NCBI GenBank assembly: GCA_017647785.1
Contig: JAGCJW010000002.1
Coordinates: 1 to 64,000 of the forward strand
Source of the DNA: Bacteroidales bacterium
GTDB taxonomy: Bacteria; Bacteroidota; Bacteroidia; Bacteroidales; P3
DNA length: 64,000 nucleotides
Reading direction: 5' to 3'
Part shown: positions 19,116 to 28,966 of the stretch, one piece after another
How positions within the stretch are numbered: position 1 is the first letter of the stretch
Layout of the letters: every line of letters begins with the position of its first letter
Program-made: the position numbers and the translations under genes
Notes under the pieces: generated by a model
The model's database searches: none
What the model was told of the DNA's origin: nothing
Seen by the model: the letters and a program-made list of their open reading frames with translations, nothing else

Positions 19116-20900
19116 ATGGAAAGTAAATTACAAGCGCTTATATCAGAGGCTTTTAATGAGTTATATAAAGTAGAAATTGAAGCAAATGCTATTTCTTTAA
19201 CAGCAACTAAAAAAGAGTTTAAAGGTGACTTTACTTTGGTGGTATTTCCTTTTACTCAAAAAACAGGGGAACGCAATCCAGTTGCTTTAGCTGAAAGAAT
19301 AGGAGAATATGTTGTTGGAAAGTCAGAAGAAATAGAAGGATTTAATGTTATAAAAGGCTTTTTGAACTTTGAAATATCATCAAATTATTGGTTGAAATTC
19401 TTGAACGAAAACAACAATAAGGAATATGGATATCAACAAGCAAAAGATGATAAAACTATTGTTGTAGAATATTCTTCTCCAAATACAAATAAACCTTTGC
19501 ACTTAGGACATATAAGAAATAACCTATTAGGTTGGTCTGTTGCAGAGATATTAAAAGCAAATGGATACTCTGTTAAGAAAGTTAATTTAGTAAACGATAG
19601 AGGTATTCATATCTGTAAATCAATGCTCGCTTGGCAAAAATTCTCTAATGGAGAAACTCCACAAAGCAGTGGAATGAAAGGTGACCATTTAGTAGGAAAG
19701 TACTATGTGGAATTTGATAAAGCATATAAGGCAGAGATAAATCAATTAGTTGAAAAGGGAATTGATAAAGAAGAAGCCGAAAAAACAGCACCAATTCTTT
19801 TAGAAGCGCAAGCAATGTTAAAGAAATGGGAAGAAAAAGATGAAGAAGTATTGAATCTTTGGAAGACAATGAATGGTTGGGTTTATGAAGGATTTGATGC
19901 AACTTACAATCAATTAGGTGTTGATTTTGATAAAGTATATTATGAGTCAGAAACATTCCTTTTAGGAAAAGACTTAGTTCAGGAAGGATTAGAAAAAGGA
20001 GTATTCTACAAGAGAGAAGATGGCTCAGTTTGGATTGACTTAACAGCAGATGGCTTAGACGAAAAGTTATTATTAAGAAAAGATGGTACATCTGTATATA
20101 TGACACAAGACTTAGGAACAGCTTGTTTACGTCATAAAGATTTTGATTCAGATAGATTAGTTTATGTTGTCGGTAATGAGCAAAACTATCACTTTGCTGT
20201 ATTAAAACTTGTTTTACAAAAGCTTGGAATGCAATGGTCTGATAATTTGTTCCATCTTTCTTACGGAATGGTAGAATTGCCTAATGGAAAGATGAAATCA
20301 AGAGAGGGAACTGTTGTAGATGCAGATGACTTGATGGAGCAAATGATTGAAACAGCAAAAAAACAAACAGAAGAACACGGAAAGACAGAAGGGTTTACAG
20401 AAGAACAAGCTAAAGAATTGTATTCTCAATTGGCTTTAGGTGCTTTGAAATATTTTATTTTGAAGGTTGATCCTAAGAAAAATATGTTGTTTAACCCTGA
20501 AGAATCTATTGACTTTAATGGAAATACAGGTCCATTTATTCAATACACACACGCAAGAGCTTGTTCTATATTAAGAAGAAGTTCAGAAGAAATTTCTTTA
20601 GATAATATAGATTTGAATTTTGATGCAACATTCAATGCAAAAGAATTAGAGGTAATAAAGACATTACACTCTTTTGGAAACGTAGTTCAACAAGCAGGAA
20701 AAACTTATTCACCAGCATTGATTGCTAACTATGCGTATGATTTAGCTAAAAACTTTAATGCATTCTACCAAGATACACCTATTTTGAAAGAAACAGATGA
20801 GAATTTGAAAAAAATGCGTATTTGTTTAACTCGTTTCACTGCAAATACAATAAAAACAGCAATGCATCTGTTAGGAATACAAGTTCCAGAGAGAATGTAA
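19116..20900 (+). CDS. argS: Arginyl-tRNA synthetase
   Basis: A class I synthetase of 594 aa that charges tRNA-Arg. The N-terminal Add-1 domain is followed by the HIGH-type motif in SSPNTNKPLHLGHIRNN (HLGH). The KMSKS-like loop is MKSREGTVV. The C-terminal anticodon-binding domain (DALR type) ends at LLGIQVPERM. It heads a plus-strand run: clpS follows 10 bp later, then nfeD, floA and uvrA with gaps of about 21 bp or overlap. Confidence 0.97.
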   Translation: MESKLQALISEAFNELYKVEIEANAISLTATKKEFKGDFTLVVFPFTQKTGERNPVALAERIGEYVVGKSEEIEGFNVIKGFLNFEISSNYWLKFLNENNNKEYGYQQAKDDKTIVVEYSSPNTNKPLHLGHIRNNLLGWSVAEILKANGYSVKKVNLVNDRGIHICKSMLAWQKFSNGETPQSSGMKGDHLVGKYYVEFDKAYKAEINQLVEKGIDKEEAEKTAPILLEAQAMLKKWEEKDEEVLNLWKTMNGWVYEGFDATYNQLGVDFDKVYYESETFLLGKDLVQEGLEKGVFYKREDGSVWIDLTADGLDEKLLLRKDGTSVYMTQDLGTACLRHKDFDSDRLVYVVGNEQNYHFAVLKLVLQKLGMQWSDNLFHLSYGMVELPNGKMKSREGTVVDADDLMEQMIETAKKQTEEHGKTEGFTEEQAKELYSQLALGALKYFILKVDPKKNMLFNPEESIDFNGNTGPFIQYTHARACSILRRSSEEISLDNIDLNFDATFNAKELEVIKTLHSFGNVVQQAGKTYSPALIANYAYDLAKNFNAFYQDTPILKETDENLKKMRICLTRFTANTIKTAMHLLGIQVPERM

Positions 20901-20910
20901 TTTTAATATA

Positions 20911-21189
20911 ATGGAAGGAGTCTTAATACAAACCGAAGAAAAGAAAGCCTTTGTTGATGACAAAGAGGGAGGTAGTGAGTTAATTGTCTTTAATGATGAT
21001 ATTCATACCTTTGTGTATGTTATTGACTGTTTGCAAACTATTTGTAAATTAAGCAAAGAACAGGCAGTTACTTGTACGAATATAATTCATTATAAGGGTT
21101 TGTGTATTGTAAAGCATGGTTCATACGATGTGTTAAAGCAAATGTGTATTGAATTAGAGAAAAAAGGACTCATTTGTGAGGTTAGATAA
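20911..21189 (+). CDS. clpS: ATP-dependent Clp protease adaptor ClpS
   Basis: A small adaptor (92 aa) that delivers N-end-rule substrates to ClpA-ClpP. The recognised core is IVFNDDIHTFVYVIDCLQ, where the NDD-x-HT loop contacts the N-degron. The helix with EQAVTCTNIIHYKG and the strand-helix end EKKGLICEV follow. It sits directly after argS; whether the two are functionally linked is not shown by the sequence. Confidence 0.88.
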   Translation: MEGVLIQTEEKKAFVDDKEGGSELIVFNDDIHTFVYVIDCLQTICKLSKEQAVTCTNIIHYKGLCIVKHGSYDVLKQMCIELEKKGLICEVR

Positions 21190-21210
21190 AATTTATAAAT
21201 AATTAGAAAT

Positions 21211-21675
21211 ATGAATGTTTTTGTAATTTTATTAATTTTATTAGGAGGTTTAGGTCTTGTAGTACTTGAACTTTTGGCAGTACCAGGAACAACTATTGTT
21301 GGCTTGTGTGGATGCGGACTTCTTATATATGGAAACTATGAAGTCTTTACTAATTTCGGAGATATGTGGGGTTATACTTCTATTTTTATTTGTTCCGTAA
21401 TTTGTATTGGCTTATTGATTTATTCATTGCGTTCAAAAACTTGGAAACGTTTTTCTTTGAACGCCTCAATCGACTCAAAAGTGAATGTAGTTGATGAAAA
21501 AATAAAAGTAGGAGCAGAAGGAGTTTCTATAACACGTTTAGCACCAGTTGGAATGGCGGAAATAAACGGAGAAAGACTAGAAGTCTATACTTCAACTTCG
21601 TATATAGATGCAAATACTCCTTTAATTGTAGAGGCAGTTGAAGGAAACAGAGTTAGAGTTAATGTAAAAAAGTAA
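21211..21675 (+). CDS. nfeD: NfeD-like membrane protein
   Basis: A 154-aa protein with about three membrane segments in residues 1-75 and a C-terminal OB-fold-like NfeD domain. That domain carries the typical VGAEGVSITRLAPVGMAEI run followed by GERLEV and ending VEGNRVRVN. Proteins of this type partner with flotillin/stomatin-like proteins in membrane microdomains. Here it lies 21 bp upstream of floA, the usual pairing, which supports the call. Confidence 0.85.
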   Translation: MNVFVILLILLGGLGLVVLELLAVPGTTIVGLCGCGLLIYGNYEVFTNFGDMWGYTSIFICSVICIGLLIYSLRSKTWKRFSLNASIDSKVNVVDEKIKVGAEGVSITRLAPVGMAEINGERLEVYTSTSYIDANTPLIVEAVEGNRVRVNVKK

Positions 21676-21696
21676 TAATTTAAAAAAATTAGTGTT

Positions 21697-22677
21697 ATGA
21701 ATTCAATCGTTTTTGGAACAATACTCGTAGTAGTATTTCTTATTGTGTTCCTTTATTTAGTTCCAATCAATCAATGGTTTCAATGTGTATTGAATGGAGT
21801 AAGAATATCTATAGTTCAATTAGTATTTATGCGTTGGAGGAAAGTCCCACCTGCAATTATTGTAAACGCGATGATTAACTCAAAGAAAGCAGGTTTGGAT
21901 TTAAGTGCAGATTTATTAGAAGCACACTATCTAGCAGGAGGACATGTAAAAAGTGTTGTTAATGCTTTGATTTCTGCTGATAAAGCAAATATGTCATTGG
22001 ACTTTAAAACTGCAACAGCTATTGACCTTGCAGGTAGAGATGTGTTGGAAGCAGTTCAAATGTCGGTAAATCCAAAAGTGTTGGATACTCCAGCTGTTAC
22101 TGCAGTAGCAAGTAATGGTATTCAATTAATAGTAAAAGCGAGAGTTACAGTTAGAGCAAATATACGTCAATTAGTAGGAGGAGCAGGGGAAGAAACTGTT
22201 CTTGCAAGAGTAGGAGAAGGTATTGTAACTGCGATAGGTTCTGCAAAAAGTCATGCAGAAGTTTTAGAAAATCCAGATTCAATTTCTAAACTTGTACTTT
22301 CAAAAGGCTTGGATACAGGAACAGCATTTGAAATCTTATCAATTGATATAGCAGATATAGATGTTGGTAAGAATATCGGTGCGCAACTTCAAATGGACCA
22401 AGCATATGCTGATAAGAATATTGCACAAGCAAGAGCTGAAGAAAGACGTGCTATGGCTATTGCAGTAGAACAAGAAATGAAAGCTAAAGCTCAAGAAATG
22501 AGAGCAAAGGTTATAGAAGCAGAAGCAGAAGTGCCATTGGCATTATCTGAAGCATTCAAAAAAGGTAATTTAGGAATTATGGATTACTATAGAATGCAAA
22601 ATATAAAAGCTGATACAGAAATGCGTGAAAGCATTGCAAAACCTGCATCAGTTGCAGAGCCAAAAGAATCTAAATGA
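21697..22677 (+). CDS. floA: Flotillin-like protein FloA
   Basis: A 326-aa membrane-associated scaffold of the SPFH/UPF0365 family, thought to organise functional membrane microdomains. An N-terminal membrane hairpin occupies residues 5-30. The SPFH core follows, with the conserved [16 protein letters not shown] and [19 protein letters not shown] segments. The C-terminal coiled-coil has repeated E-A-E-x-R patterns around residues 240-285. The stop overlaps the uvrA ATG (ATGA), so the two are translationally coupled. Confidence 0.92.
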   Translation: MNSIVFGTILVVVFLIVFLYLVPINQWFQCVLNGVRISIVQLVFMRWRKVPPAIIVNAMINSKKAGLDLSADLLEAHYLAGGHVKSVVNALISADKANMSLDFKTATAIDLAGRDVLEAVQMSVNPKVLDTPAVTAVASNGIQLIVKARVTVRANIRQLVGGAGEETVLARVGEGIVTAIGSAKSHAEVLENPDSISKLVLSKGLDTGTAFEILSIDIADIDVGKNIGAQLQMDQAYADKNIAQARAEERRAMAIAVEQEMKAKAQEMRAKVIEAEAEVPLALSEAFKKGNLGIMDYYRMQNIKADTEMRESIAKPASVAEPKESK

Positions 22678-25439
22678 TTGTTGCAAAAGGAATAAAGGTA
22701 AATAATCTTAAGAATGTAGATGTAAGCATACCAACTAATAAGTTAGTTGTCATAACGGGTGTATCGGGTAGTGGAAAAACATCGCTTGCTTTTGATACTC
22801 TGTTTGCAGAAGGACAAAGAAGGTATGTTGAAAGTCTTTCCTCTTATGCAAGAGGTTTCTTAGGGAGAATGAATAAGCCCGAAGTTGATAAAATTTCGGG
22901 CTTGTCGCCTGCTATAGCTGTGGAACAAAGGGTAATGAATAGAAATCCTCGTTCTACAGTTGGAACAACAACAGAAATTTATGAATATATTAAACTTCTT
23001 TTTGCAAGGATAGGACGTACATATTCTCCTGTCTCAAATCAAGAAGTAAAACGCCATAGCGTACAGAATGTAGTAGATGATGTTTTTCAAAACTTTAAAG
23101 AGAAAGACAAAATTCTCATTGTATCTCCATTAAAGCTTAATCCAAAAGAAAATATCAAAGAGAAATTAGAACTTTTGATACAGTTGGGTTATGTGAGAAT
23201 GATAATAAATGGAGAAATCAAAAGAATAGAAGATGTTTTAGAAGAAGGAAAACTGAAACTACAAGAGCTTAATCTATTGATAGATAGATTAACAATAGAA
23301 AAGGATAATGATGAAGTTTATATGCGATTATCTGATTCTGTGCATACTGCATTTAATGAATCAGATGGTTATTGTGACATAATTTTAGGCGAAGAGGTTT
23401 ATCATTATTCAAATCGTTTTGAGGCTGATGGAATAACATTTGTAAAGCCATCTGTCAATTTCTTCTCTTTTAATAATCCTTATGGGGCTTGTCAAAAATG
23501 TTCTGGTTCAGGGCAAGTTGAGGGAATATCTGAGGATTTAGTAATTACACGTCCTGATTTATCGGTTTATGAAGGTGTGGTTAATTGCTGGAAAGGGGAG
23601 ATTATGAAGAAATTTCAAAAGGATTTCATTAATAAAGCCTTTGAAAAATTCCCTATACACAAGCCTTATAATCAATTAACTGAACAACAAAAAGATTTTC
23701 TTTGGAATGCGAAAGGGAAAGTTACGGGAATAAATCAGTTTTTTGAGTTTATAAAATCGGAAAGTTATAAAATACAATATAGAGTCTTGTTGTCAAGATA
23801 CACAGGACGCACCACATGTCCTGAATGTAAAGGGACAAGATTAAGAAAAGATGCTTCGTATGTTAAAATAGCAGGAAAATCCATAGTGGATTTAATGCTT
23901 TTACCTATAGATGAATTGTTAGAATTCTTTAATACATTGGAGTTAAACGAGTACGAAGCAAAGGTTACTCAACGTCTTTTAATAGAAATAAAGACTCGAT
24001 TAAATTATCTTATAGAAGTAGGTTTAGGATATTTAACTCTAAATCGTCAGAGTTCTACTCTTTCAGGAGGGGAGAGTCAGCGTATTTCTCTTGCAACTTC
24101 TTTAGGTAGTCCGTTAGTTGGTAGTATGTATATATTAGATGAGCCAACAATAGGACTTCATTCTTGTGATACTCAAAGATTGGTTAATGTTCTTTTGAAA
24201 TTAAGAGATGTAGGTAATACTGTAATAGTTGTTGAACACGATGAAGAAGTAATAAAAGCAGCTGATTATATTGTAGATATAGGACCTTATGCAGGTGTAA
24301 AAGGGGGAGAGGTTGTGTTTAGTGGAGCTTATGACGAAATGATAAAGAATTCTAATACACTTACTTCTCAATTTATAAAAGGAGAATGCACTATACCTTT
24401 GCCAGAGATTAATAGAAAATGGAAAGAGTATATTAAAATAGATAATATAACTGAAAACAATTTAAAGGATGTAAGTCTTAAACTACCTTTAAAAGTTAAA
24501 ACGGTTATTTGTGGTGTCTCTGGTTCGGGTAAAACTACTCTTGTAAAGAAAGCTTTATTGCCTAATATACAAGGGTACCTTGGGTTAGCAATGGATTGTG
24601 TTCCAAAAAGTTCTCAAATAGAAGGTTCGTTATCTTTATTAGAGGCTGTAGAGATGATAGACCAGAATCCTATAGGACGTTCTTCGCGTTCAAATCCTGC
24701 AACATATCTTGGTGTATTTGATGACATTAGAGCTTTGTATGCAGAACAACCTCTTGCGAAAAAGAGGGGTGTAAAAGCAGGATTCTTTTCTTTCAATACA
24801 GAAGGAGGACGTTGTGAAGAATGTAAGGGAGAAGGAACAGTTACTATTTCAATGCAATTTATGGCAGATATTGTTTTAGAGTGTGAGCATTGTAAAGGTA
24901 AACGTTATAAGGAAGAAGCGTTAGAAGTAACATATAGAGATAAGAATATCGCACAAATATTGGATATGAGTATAGAGGAAGCCTATGAGTTTTTCTCTCA
25001 AGACTCTAATAATCTATGCAAGCGAATTACGCAAAAAATAAATTCTTTATTGGAAGTAGGACTAGGGTACTTAAAATTAGGACAAAGTTCTACAACTTTA
25101 TCAGGTGGAGAAGCCCAAAGAATAAAATTAGCCTATTTCTTGTCAAAAGGAATTAATGAAAAGAAAACAGTCTTTATTTTTGATGAACCATCAACAGGTT
25201 TGCATTTTTATGATATTCTAAAACTTAATAAGTGTTTTGATAAACTAGTTGAATTAGGACATACTGTTGTTATCATAGAACATAATTTAGATATTATAAA
25301 AACAGCAGATTGGTTGATAGAATTAGGACCCGAAGGAGGAAAAAAAGGAGGGAATATCATCTTTGAAGGACAACCTAAATCCATTCTAAAAGAAGATACT
25401 CCCACTTCAAGATATTTAAAAGATAAATTCTTATCTTAG
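22674..25439 (+). CDS. uvrA: Excinuclease ABC subunit A
   Basis: The damage-recognition ATPase of nucleotide excision repair (921 aa). It has two ABC modules. Walker A loops are [16 protein letters not shown] (N-terminal) and [16 protein letters not shown] (C-terminal). ABC signatures are LSGGESQRI and LSGGEAQRI. Walker B segments are [10 protein letters not shown] and [10 protein letters not shown]. Zinc modules are formed by CQKCSGSG with CPECKGTR and by CEECKGEG with CEHCKGKR. The UvrB-binding insertion is present between them, so it looks like a full UvrA1-like enzyme rather than a short paralogue. Its stop overlaps that of the convergent panC (shared TTAG). Confidence 0.94.
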   Translation: MIVAKGIKVNNLKNVDVSIPTNKLVVITGVSGSGKTSLAFDTLFAEGQRRYVESLSSYARGFLGRMNKPEVDKISGLSPAIAVEQRVMNRNPRSTVGTTTEIYEYIKLLFARIGRTYSPVSNQEVKRHSVQNVVDDVFQNFKEKDKILIVSPLKLNPKENIKEKLELLIQLGYVRMIINGEIKRIEDVLEEGKLKLQELNLLIDRLTIEKDNDEVYMRLSDSVHTAFNESDGYCDIILGEEVYHYSNRFEADGITFVKPSVNFFSFNNPYGACQKCSGSGQVEGISEDLVITRPDLSVYEGVVNCWKGEIMKKFQKDFINKAFEKFPIHKPYNQLTEQQKDFLWNAKGKVTGINQFFEFIKSESYKIQYRVLLSRYTGRTTCPECKGTRLRKDASYVKIAGKSIVDLMLLPIDELLEFFNTLELNEYEAKVTQRLLIEIKTRLNYLIEVGLGYLTLNRQSSTLSGGESQRISLATSLGSPLVGSMYILDEPTIGLHSCDTQRLVNVLLKLRDVGNTVIVVEHDEEVIKAADYIVDIGPYAGVKGGEVVFSGAYDEMIKNSNTLTSQFIKGECTIPLPEINRKWKEYIKIDNITENNLKDVSLKLPLKVKTVICGVSGSGKTTLVKKALLPNIQGYLGLAMDCVPKSSQIEGSLSLLEAVEMIDQNPIGRSSRSNPATYLGVFDDIRALYAEQPLAKKRGVKAGFFSFNTEGGRCEECKGEGTVTISMQFMADIVLECEHCKGKRYKEEALEVTYRDKNIAQILDMSIEEAYEFFSQDSNNLCKRITQKINSLLEVGLGYLKLGQSSTTLSGGEAQRIKLAYFLSKGINEKKTVFIFDEPSTGLHFYDILKLNKCFDKLVELGHTVVIIEHNLDIIKTADWLIELGPEGGKKGGNIIFEGQPKSILKEDTPTSRYLKDKFLS

Positions 25440-26272
25440 TATTTTTGTATATCAATCAATCTTACGCCGTCTAACCAAACGGCAATACAACCAACAGTTT
25501 TGTTGTCGCCTTTTATCTTAACAGGTTGTAGAGTCGTGGCATCGACAATTTCAAAATACTCCAAAGTGAATTCTTTTCTCATTTTAAATTCACTTTCTAC
25601 ATAACCCTTAACTTGTGAAACCGATAAAGTCTTCATTAAAGAAGCAGATTTCATAAGTATTTTGTGAATTTTTGGAGCAATAGCTCTTGCTTCAGGAGAA
25701 AGTCTTCTGTTACGAGAGCTTGTTGCTAAACCGTCTTCATCTCTAAATATAGGACACTCTACTATTTCAATAGGAATGTTGAATTGTCTAACTAAATCTT
25801 TTACGATTGCAACTTGTTGAAAGTCCTTTTCTCCAAAATAAGCTCTATCTGCTTTAGACCAGTTGAATAATTTATGAACAATAGTTGCAACTCCGTTGAA
25901 ATGTCCTGGGCGTTGTGGTCCTTCTAAAACGCTTTCCAAACTTCCAAAACTGTAAGTAAACTCTGGCTCTTCTGCATATACCTCTTCTGCACTTGGTGCA
26001 AAGACTATATCGCATTCAACTTCTTCTAATAAAGCTAAATCGCCATCTAAATCTCTTGGATATTTCTCTAAATCCTCTTTGTTGTTGAATTGAATAGGGT
26101 TTACAAAGACACTGCAAATCAAAACATCGTTTTCTCTTTTTCCTCTTTTGGCCAAAGATAAGTGTCCTTGATGTAAAGCACCCATAGTAGGTAAAAGTCC
26201 AATAGTTTTCTTTTCTTCTTTTAGTTTCTCTACACAAGACAATAATTCGTCTATCTTATAACAAACTTGCAT
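25436..26272 (-). CDS. panC: Pantothenate synthetase (pantoate-beta-alanine ligase)
   Basis: Joins pantoate and beta-alanine with ATP to form pantothenate. The 278-aa protein carries the HIGH-like motif PTMGALHQGHLSL (H34, H37), FGEKDFQQ and the SSRNRRLS loop. The partner supplying beta-alanine, panD, lies in the same window at 39372. It is the second gene of a two-gene minus-strand unit, 2 bp after a small membrane protein gene. Confidence 0.96.
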   Translation of the reverse strand: MQVCYKIDELLSCVEKLKEEKKTIGLLPTMGALHQGHLSLAKRGKRENDVLICSVFVNPIQFNNKEDLEKYPRDLDGDLALLEEVECDIVFAPSAEEVYAEEPEFTYSFGSLESVLEGPQRPGHFNGVATIVHKLFNWSKADRAYFGEKDFQQVAIVKDLVRQFNIPIEIVECPIFRDEDGLATSSRNRRLSPEARAIAPKIHKILMKSASLMKTLSVSQVKGYVESEFKMRKEFTLEYFEIVDATTLQPVKIKGDNKTVGCIAVWLDGVRLIDIQKY

Positions 26273-26274
26273 AA

Positions 26275-26772
26275 CTATAAATTATTATTTTTATTAAATT
26301 CTTCATCATTATCTTCCTCAATCACTTCTTCGTAAGAAGTGAAACCTTCTTCCACTTCGTTAGAATCATTCTCCTCTTTCATAGGTTGAGAAAATGTTTT
26401 TTTAACTTGTTTAATCTTTATCACAGTATTAATTAAAAAACTTATGATATAAACTCCAATAGTAAAGCCCCACGTTGACATAAAGCTACGAAGCTCTACA
26501 TCTTTTACATTGTCTGCAAAAATAGCTATAATAAAGGTAATTAGAATACTAGCTAAAATGCTTGAAATCTTTAAAATGAATTTACAGCAACTATTACATA
26601 AAGCGATAATTACGGCAAAAATAATAGCAATAGGAATAGAGTCAATTTTTACACTTTTGTTAAACAATAGCAAACAAATGAGTGTAGAAATGAAAACAAT
26701 TAAAGCTCTAATCCAAAAGCTTTTTTTAGAAGAAGAAGTGTCGTTATTGAAATTGATATTAAAAACTCTCAT
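26275..26772 (-). CDS. Small four-segment membrane protein, unknown function
   Basis: A 165-aa protein with about four hydrophobic helices between residues 20 and 120 and a very acidic C-terminal tail rich in Glu, Asp and Asn. A charged N-terminus precedes the first helix. I do not recognise a family. The gene lies 2 bp upstream of panC and shares its promoter (box at 26790-26797). That could mean a role linked to pantothenate, or chance pairing. Confidence 0.65.
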   Translation of the reverse strand: MRVFNINFNNDTSSSKKSFWIRALIVFISTLICLLLFNKSVKIDSIPIAIIFAVIIALCNSCCKFILKISSILASILITFIIAIFADNVKDVELRSFMSTWGFTIGVYIISFLINTVIKIKQVKKTFSQPMKEENDSNEVEEGFTSYEEVIEEDNDEEFNKNNNL

Positions 26773-26789
26773 AAATTCAATTTAAAATG

Positions 26790-26797
26790 CAAATATA
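26790..26797 (-). promoter_or_regulatory. -7 promoter box of the membrane protein-panC unit
   Basis: Reads TATATTTG on the minus strand, 17 bp before the ATG at 26772. Confidence 0.6.
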
Positions 26798-26845
26798 CAA
26801 TCCTTTTTTCAAAGAAAAAAACCTATGTTTTTAAAAAAATGTTCG

Positions 26846-26853
26846 TACATTTG
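26846..26853 (+). promoter_or_regulatory. -7 promoter box of fabG
   Basis: TACATTTG, 29 bp before the fabG ATG. Together with the box at 26790 it forms a divergent promoter region. Confidence 0.6.
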
Positions 26854-26882
26854 CAAAAAACTAAACAAAAACAGAAATTAAA

Positions 26883-27629
26883 ATGAGATTATTAGAAGAA
26901 AAAGTAGCTCTTATTACAGGAGCATCTCGTGGAATAGGAAAAGCAATAGCATTAGAATTCGCAAAACAAGGCTGTAATATAGCTTTCACTGATGTAAGAG
27001 AAGATGAAAATATGAAAGCTTGTGAAGCTGAATTAATAGCATTAGGAGTTAAAGCAAAAGGATATGCTTCTAATGCAGCATCATTTGAAGATAGCGCATT
27101 ATTAGTAGAAAACATAGTAAAAGAATTTGGAAGAATAGACGTTTTAGTAAACAACGCAGGTATCACAAGAGACAACTTGTTGATGAGAATGACAGAACAA
27201 GATTGGGATTTAGTGATAAATGTAAACCTAAAAAGTATATTCAACTTAACTCACGCTTGCCAAAAGATAATGTTGAAACAAAGAAGTGGTTCAATTATTA
27301 ATATGAGTAGCGTAGTAGGAGTAAGCGGTAATGCAGGACAAAGTAACTATTCAGCTTCAAAAGCTGGTATCATAGGATTTACAAAGAGTATTGCAAAAGA
27401 ATTAGGTTCTAGAAATATTCGTTGTAATGCAATAGCTCCAGGATTCATTATTACTGATATGACAGCTCAATTATCAGAAGAAGTAAGAAAAGGTTGGGAA
27501 GAAAAAATTCCTTTAAGAAGAGGTGGAAAACCAGAAGAAGTAGCAAAAGCTTGCGTATTCTTAGCATCTGATTTAAGCTCTTATGTATCAGGACAAGTAA
27601 TTCACGTTTGTGGAGCAATGAATTGTTAA
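26883..27629 (+). CDS. fabG: 3-oxoacyl-ACP reductase FabG
   Basis: An NADPH-dependent reductase of fatty acid elongation, classical short-chain dehydrogenase of 248 aa. It shows ITGASRGIGKA (cofactor glycine motif), NNAGITRDNLLMRM, the catalytic serine in NMSSVVG, and the Tyr-x3-Lys pair in NYSASKAGIIGF. The IAPGFIITDM segment and the C-terminal YVSGQVIHV fit FabG specifically. It has its own promoter, and the lyase gene starts 27 bp downstream. Confidence 0.92.
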   Translation: MRLLEEKVALITGASRGIGKAIALEFAKQGCNIAFTDVREDENMKACEAELIALGVKAKGYASNAASFEDSALLVENIVKEFGRIDVLVNNAGITRDNLLMRMTEQDWDLVINVNLKSIFNLTHACQKIMLKQRSGSIINMSSVVGVSGNAGQSNYSASKAGIIGFTKSIAKELGSRNIRCNAIAPGFIITDMTAQLSEEVRKGWEEKIPLRRGGKPEEVAKACVFLASDLSSYVSGQVIHVCGAMNC

Positions 27630-27656
27630 GAAAAATAAATTAAAATATATAGAGAT

Positions 27657-28859
27657 ATGCAAAAATTTGATCCAGCAACAGCAATTAGCGCTGTTCAAAG
27701 TATTTCATCAGAAAGAGGAGTGAATCCAAATATAAACGATTCAGCAACCTTTACTTTCCCTTACGGACAAACAATGACAGATACATTCCACGGAGAAACA
27801 GAAGGATACTATCTTTACTCTCGTCACTGGAATCCATCAAACTTCTCATTATGCCAAGCACTTGCTGCAATGGAAGGTACAGAAGCTGCATGGGTAACAG
27901 GTTCAGGAATGGCTGCAATTACATGTTCTTTAATGCACTTCTTAAAAGCTGGTGACCATTGCGTAGCATCACAAACAGTTTATGGAGGAACATTCGCATT
28001 CTTAAAGAACTATATCGTAAACTATGGTGTGGAAGTAACTTTTGTTGATACAACAAATCTTGAAGAAGTAAAAGCAGCAATGCGTCCAAATACAAAAGTT
28101 GTTTACACTGAATTGATGTCAAATCCTTTGTTAAGAATAGCTAACATTTCTGCATTAAAAGAGATAGCAGCAAACGGAGGAGCAAAATTATTAGTAGATA
28201 ACACATTTACACCAATGATATTCTCTCCATACAAATTAGGAGCAGACGTAGTAATCTACTCGATGACAAAATTTGTTAATGGAAAGAACGACTGTGTAGC
28301 AGGTGCAATCTGTGCAGATGCTGCAACAATCAACGCAATGATAGATGTAAATGACGGAACTGCAATGTTATTAGGACCAGTATTGGATTCATTCCGTTCA
28401 ACTTCTATCTTGAAAAACCTATATACATTACATATCCGTATGCAACAACACTCTAAAAATGCTGCATACTTATCTAAGAGATTCAATGAAATAGGCATCA
28501 AAGCAAACTACCCAGGTAATGATGATCATATTGACCATGAATTAATGAAAGCTCAAATGAACGAAGGATATGGTTTTGGTGGTATGATAGCTATCGACCT
28601 TGGAACAGCAGAAAGAGCTAACCAATTTATGGAAGCAATGCAAAATAAAGGCGTTGGCTACTTAGCTGTATCATTAGGTTACTTCCGTACATTATTCTCT
28701 TGTTCAGGAAAATCTACTTCATCAGAAGTTCCAGAAGATGTACAAAAGAAAATGGGTATGAGCGAAGGATTAGTTCGTTACTCTGTAGGTTTGGATAATG
28801 ATATGGAACACACATTCCAATTAATCCAAGAAGCTTTAAAAGAAATCAACTTTATCTAA
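27657..28859 (+). CDS. megL: PLP-dependent Cys/Met metabolism lyase (methionine gamma-lyase-like)
   Basis: A 400-aa fold-type I PLP enzyme of the Cys/Met metabolism family. The cofactor lysine is K205 in YSMTKFVNGK. D181 in LVDNTF binds the pyridine ring, and Y109 in the SQTVYGGTFAF loop is the conserved tyrosine near the cofactor. The closing part has SLGYFRTLFSCSGKSTSSE and VRYSVGLD. Members include methionine gamma-lyase, cystathionine gamma-synthase and homocysteine-forming enzymes. The methionine gamma-lyase subgroup is the best guess, but the substrate is not certain. It is 27 bp after fabG, likely co-transcribed, and ends at a palindromic terminator. Confidence 0.72.
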   Translation: MQKFDPATAISAVQSISSERGVNPNINDSATFTFPYGQTMTDTFHGETEGYYLYSRHWNPSNFSLCQALAAMEGTEAAWVTGSGMAAITCSLMHFLKAGDHCVASQTVYGGTFAFLKNYIVNYGVEVTFVDTTNLEEVKAAMRPNTKVVYTELMSNPLLRIANISALKEIAANGGAKLLVDNTFTPMIFSPYKLGADVVIYSMTKFVNGKNDCVAGAICADAATINAMIDVNDGTAMLLGPVLDSFRSTSILKNLYTLHIRMQQHSKNAAYLSKRFNEIGIKANYPGNDDHIDHELMKAQMNEGYGFGGMIAIDLGTAERANQFMEAMQNKGVGYLAVSLGYFRTLFSCSGKSTSSEVPEDVQKKMGMSEGLVRYSVGLDNDMEHTFQLIQEALKEINFI

Positions 28860-28881
28860 TAAAAAGCTTTATTTTAAAGGT

Positions 28882-28928
28882 AATAACTCTTTGTTTTGAT
28901 AAATTAAAACAAAGAGTTATTTTTTTTA
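28882..28928 (+). terminator. 16-bp palindromic terminator (CTTTGTTTT family)
   Basis: AATAACTCTTTGTTTT at 28882-28897 pairs perfectly with AAAACAAAGAGTTATT at 28906-28921, followed by eight T. Two extra ATTCTTTGTTTT copies follow up to 28965. Confidence 0.75.
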
Positions 28929-28966
28929 TTCTTTGTTTTATCGGAATTATTCTTTGTTTTTTTGCT

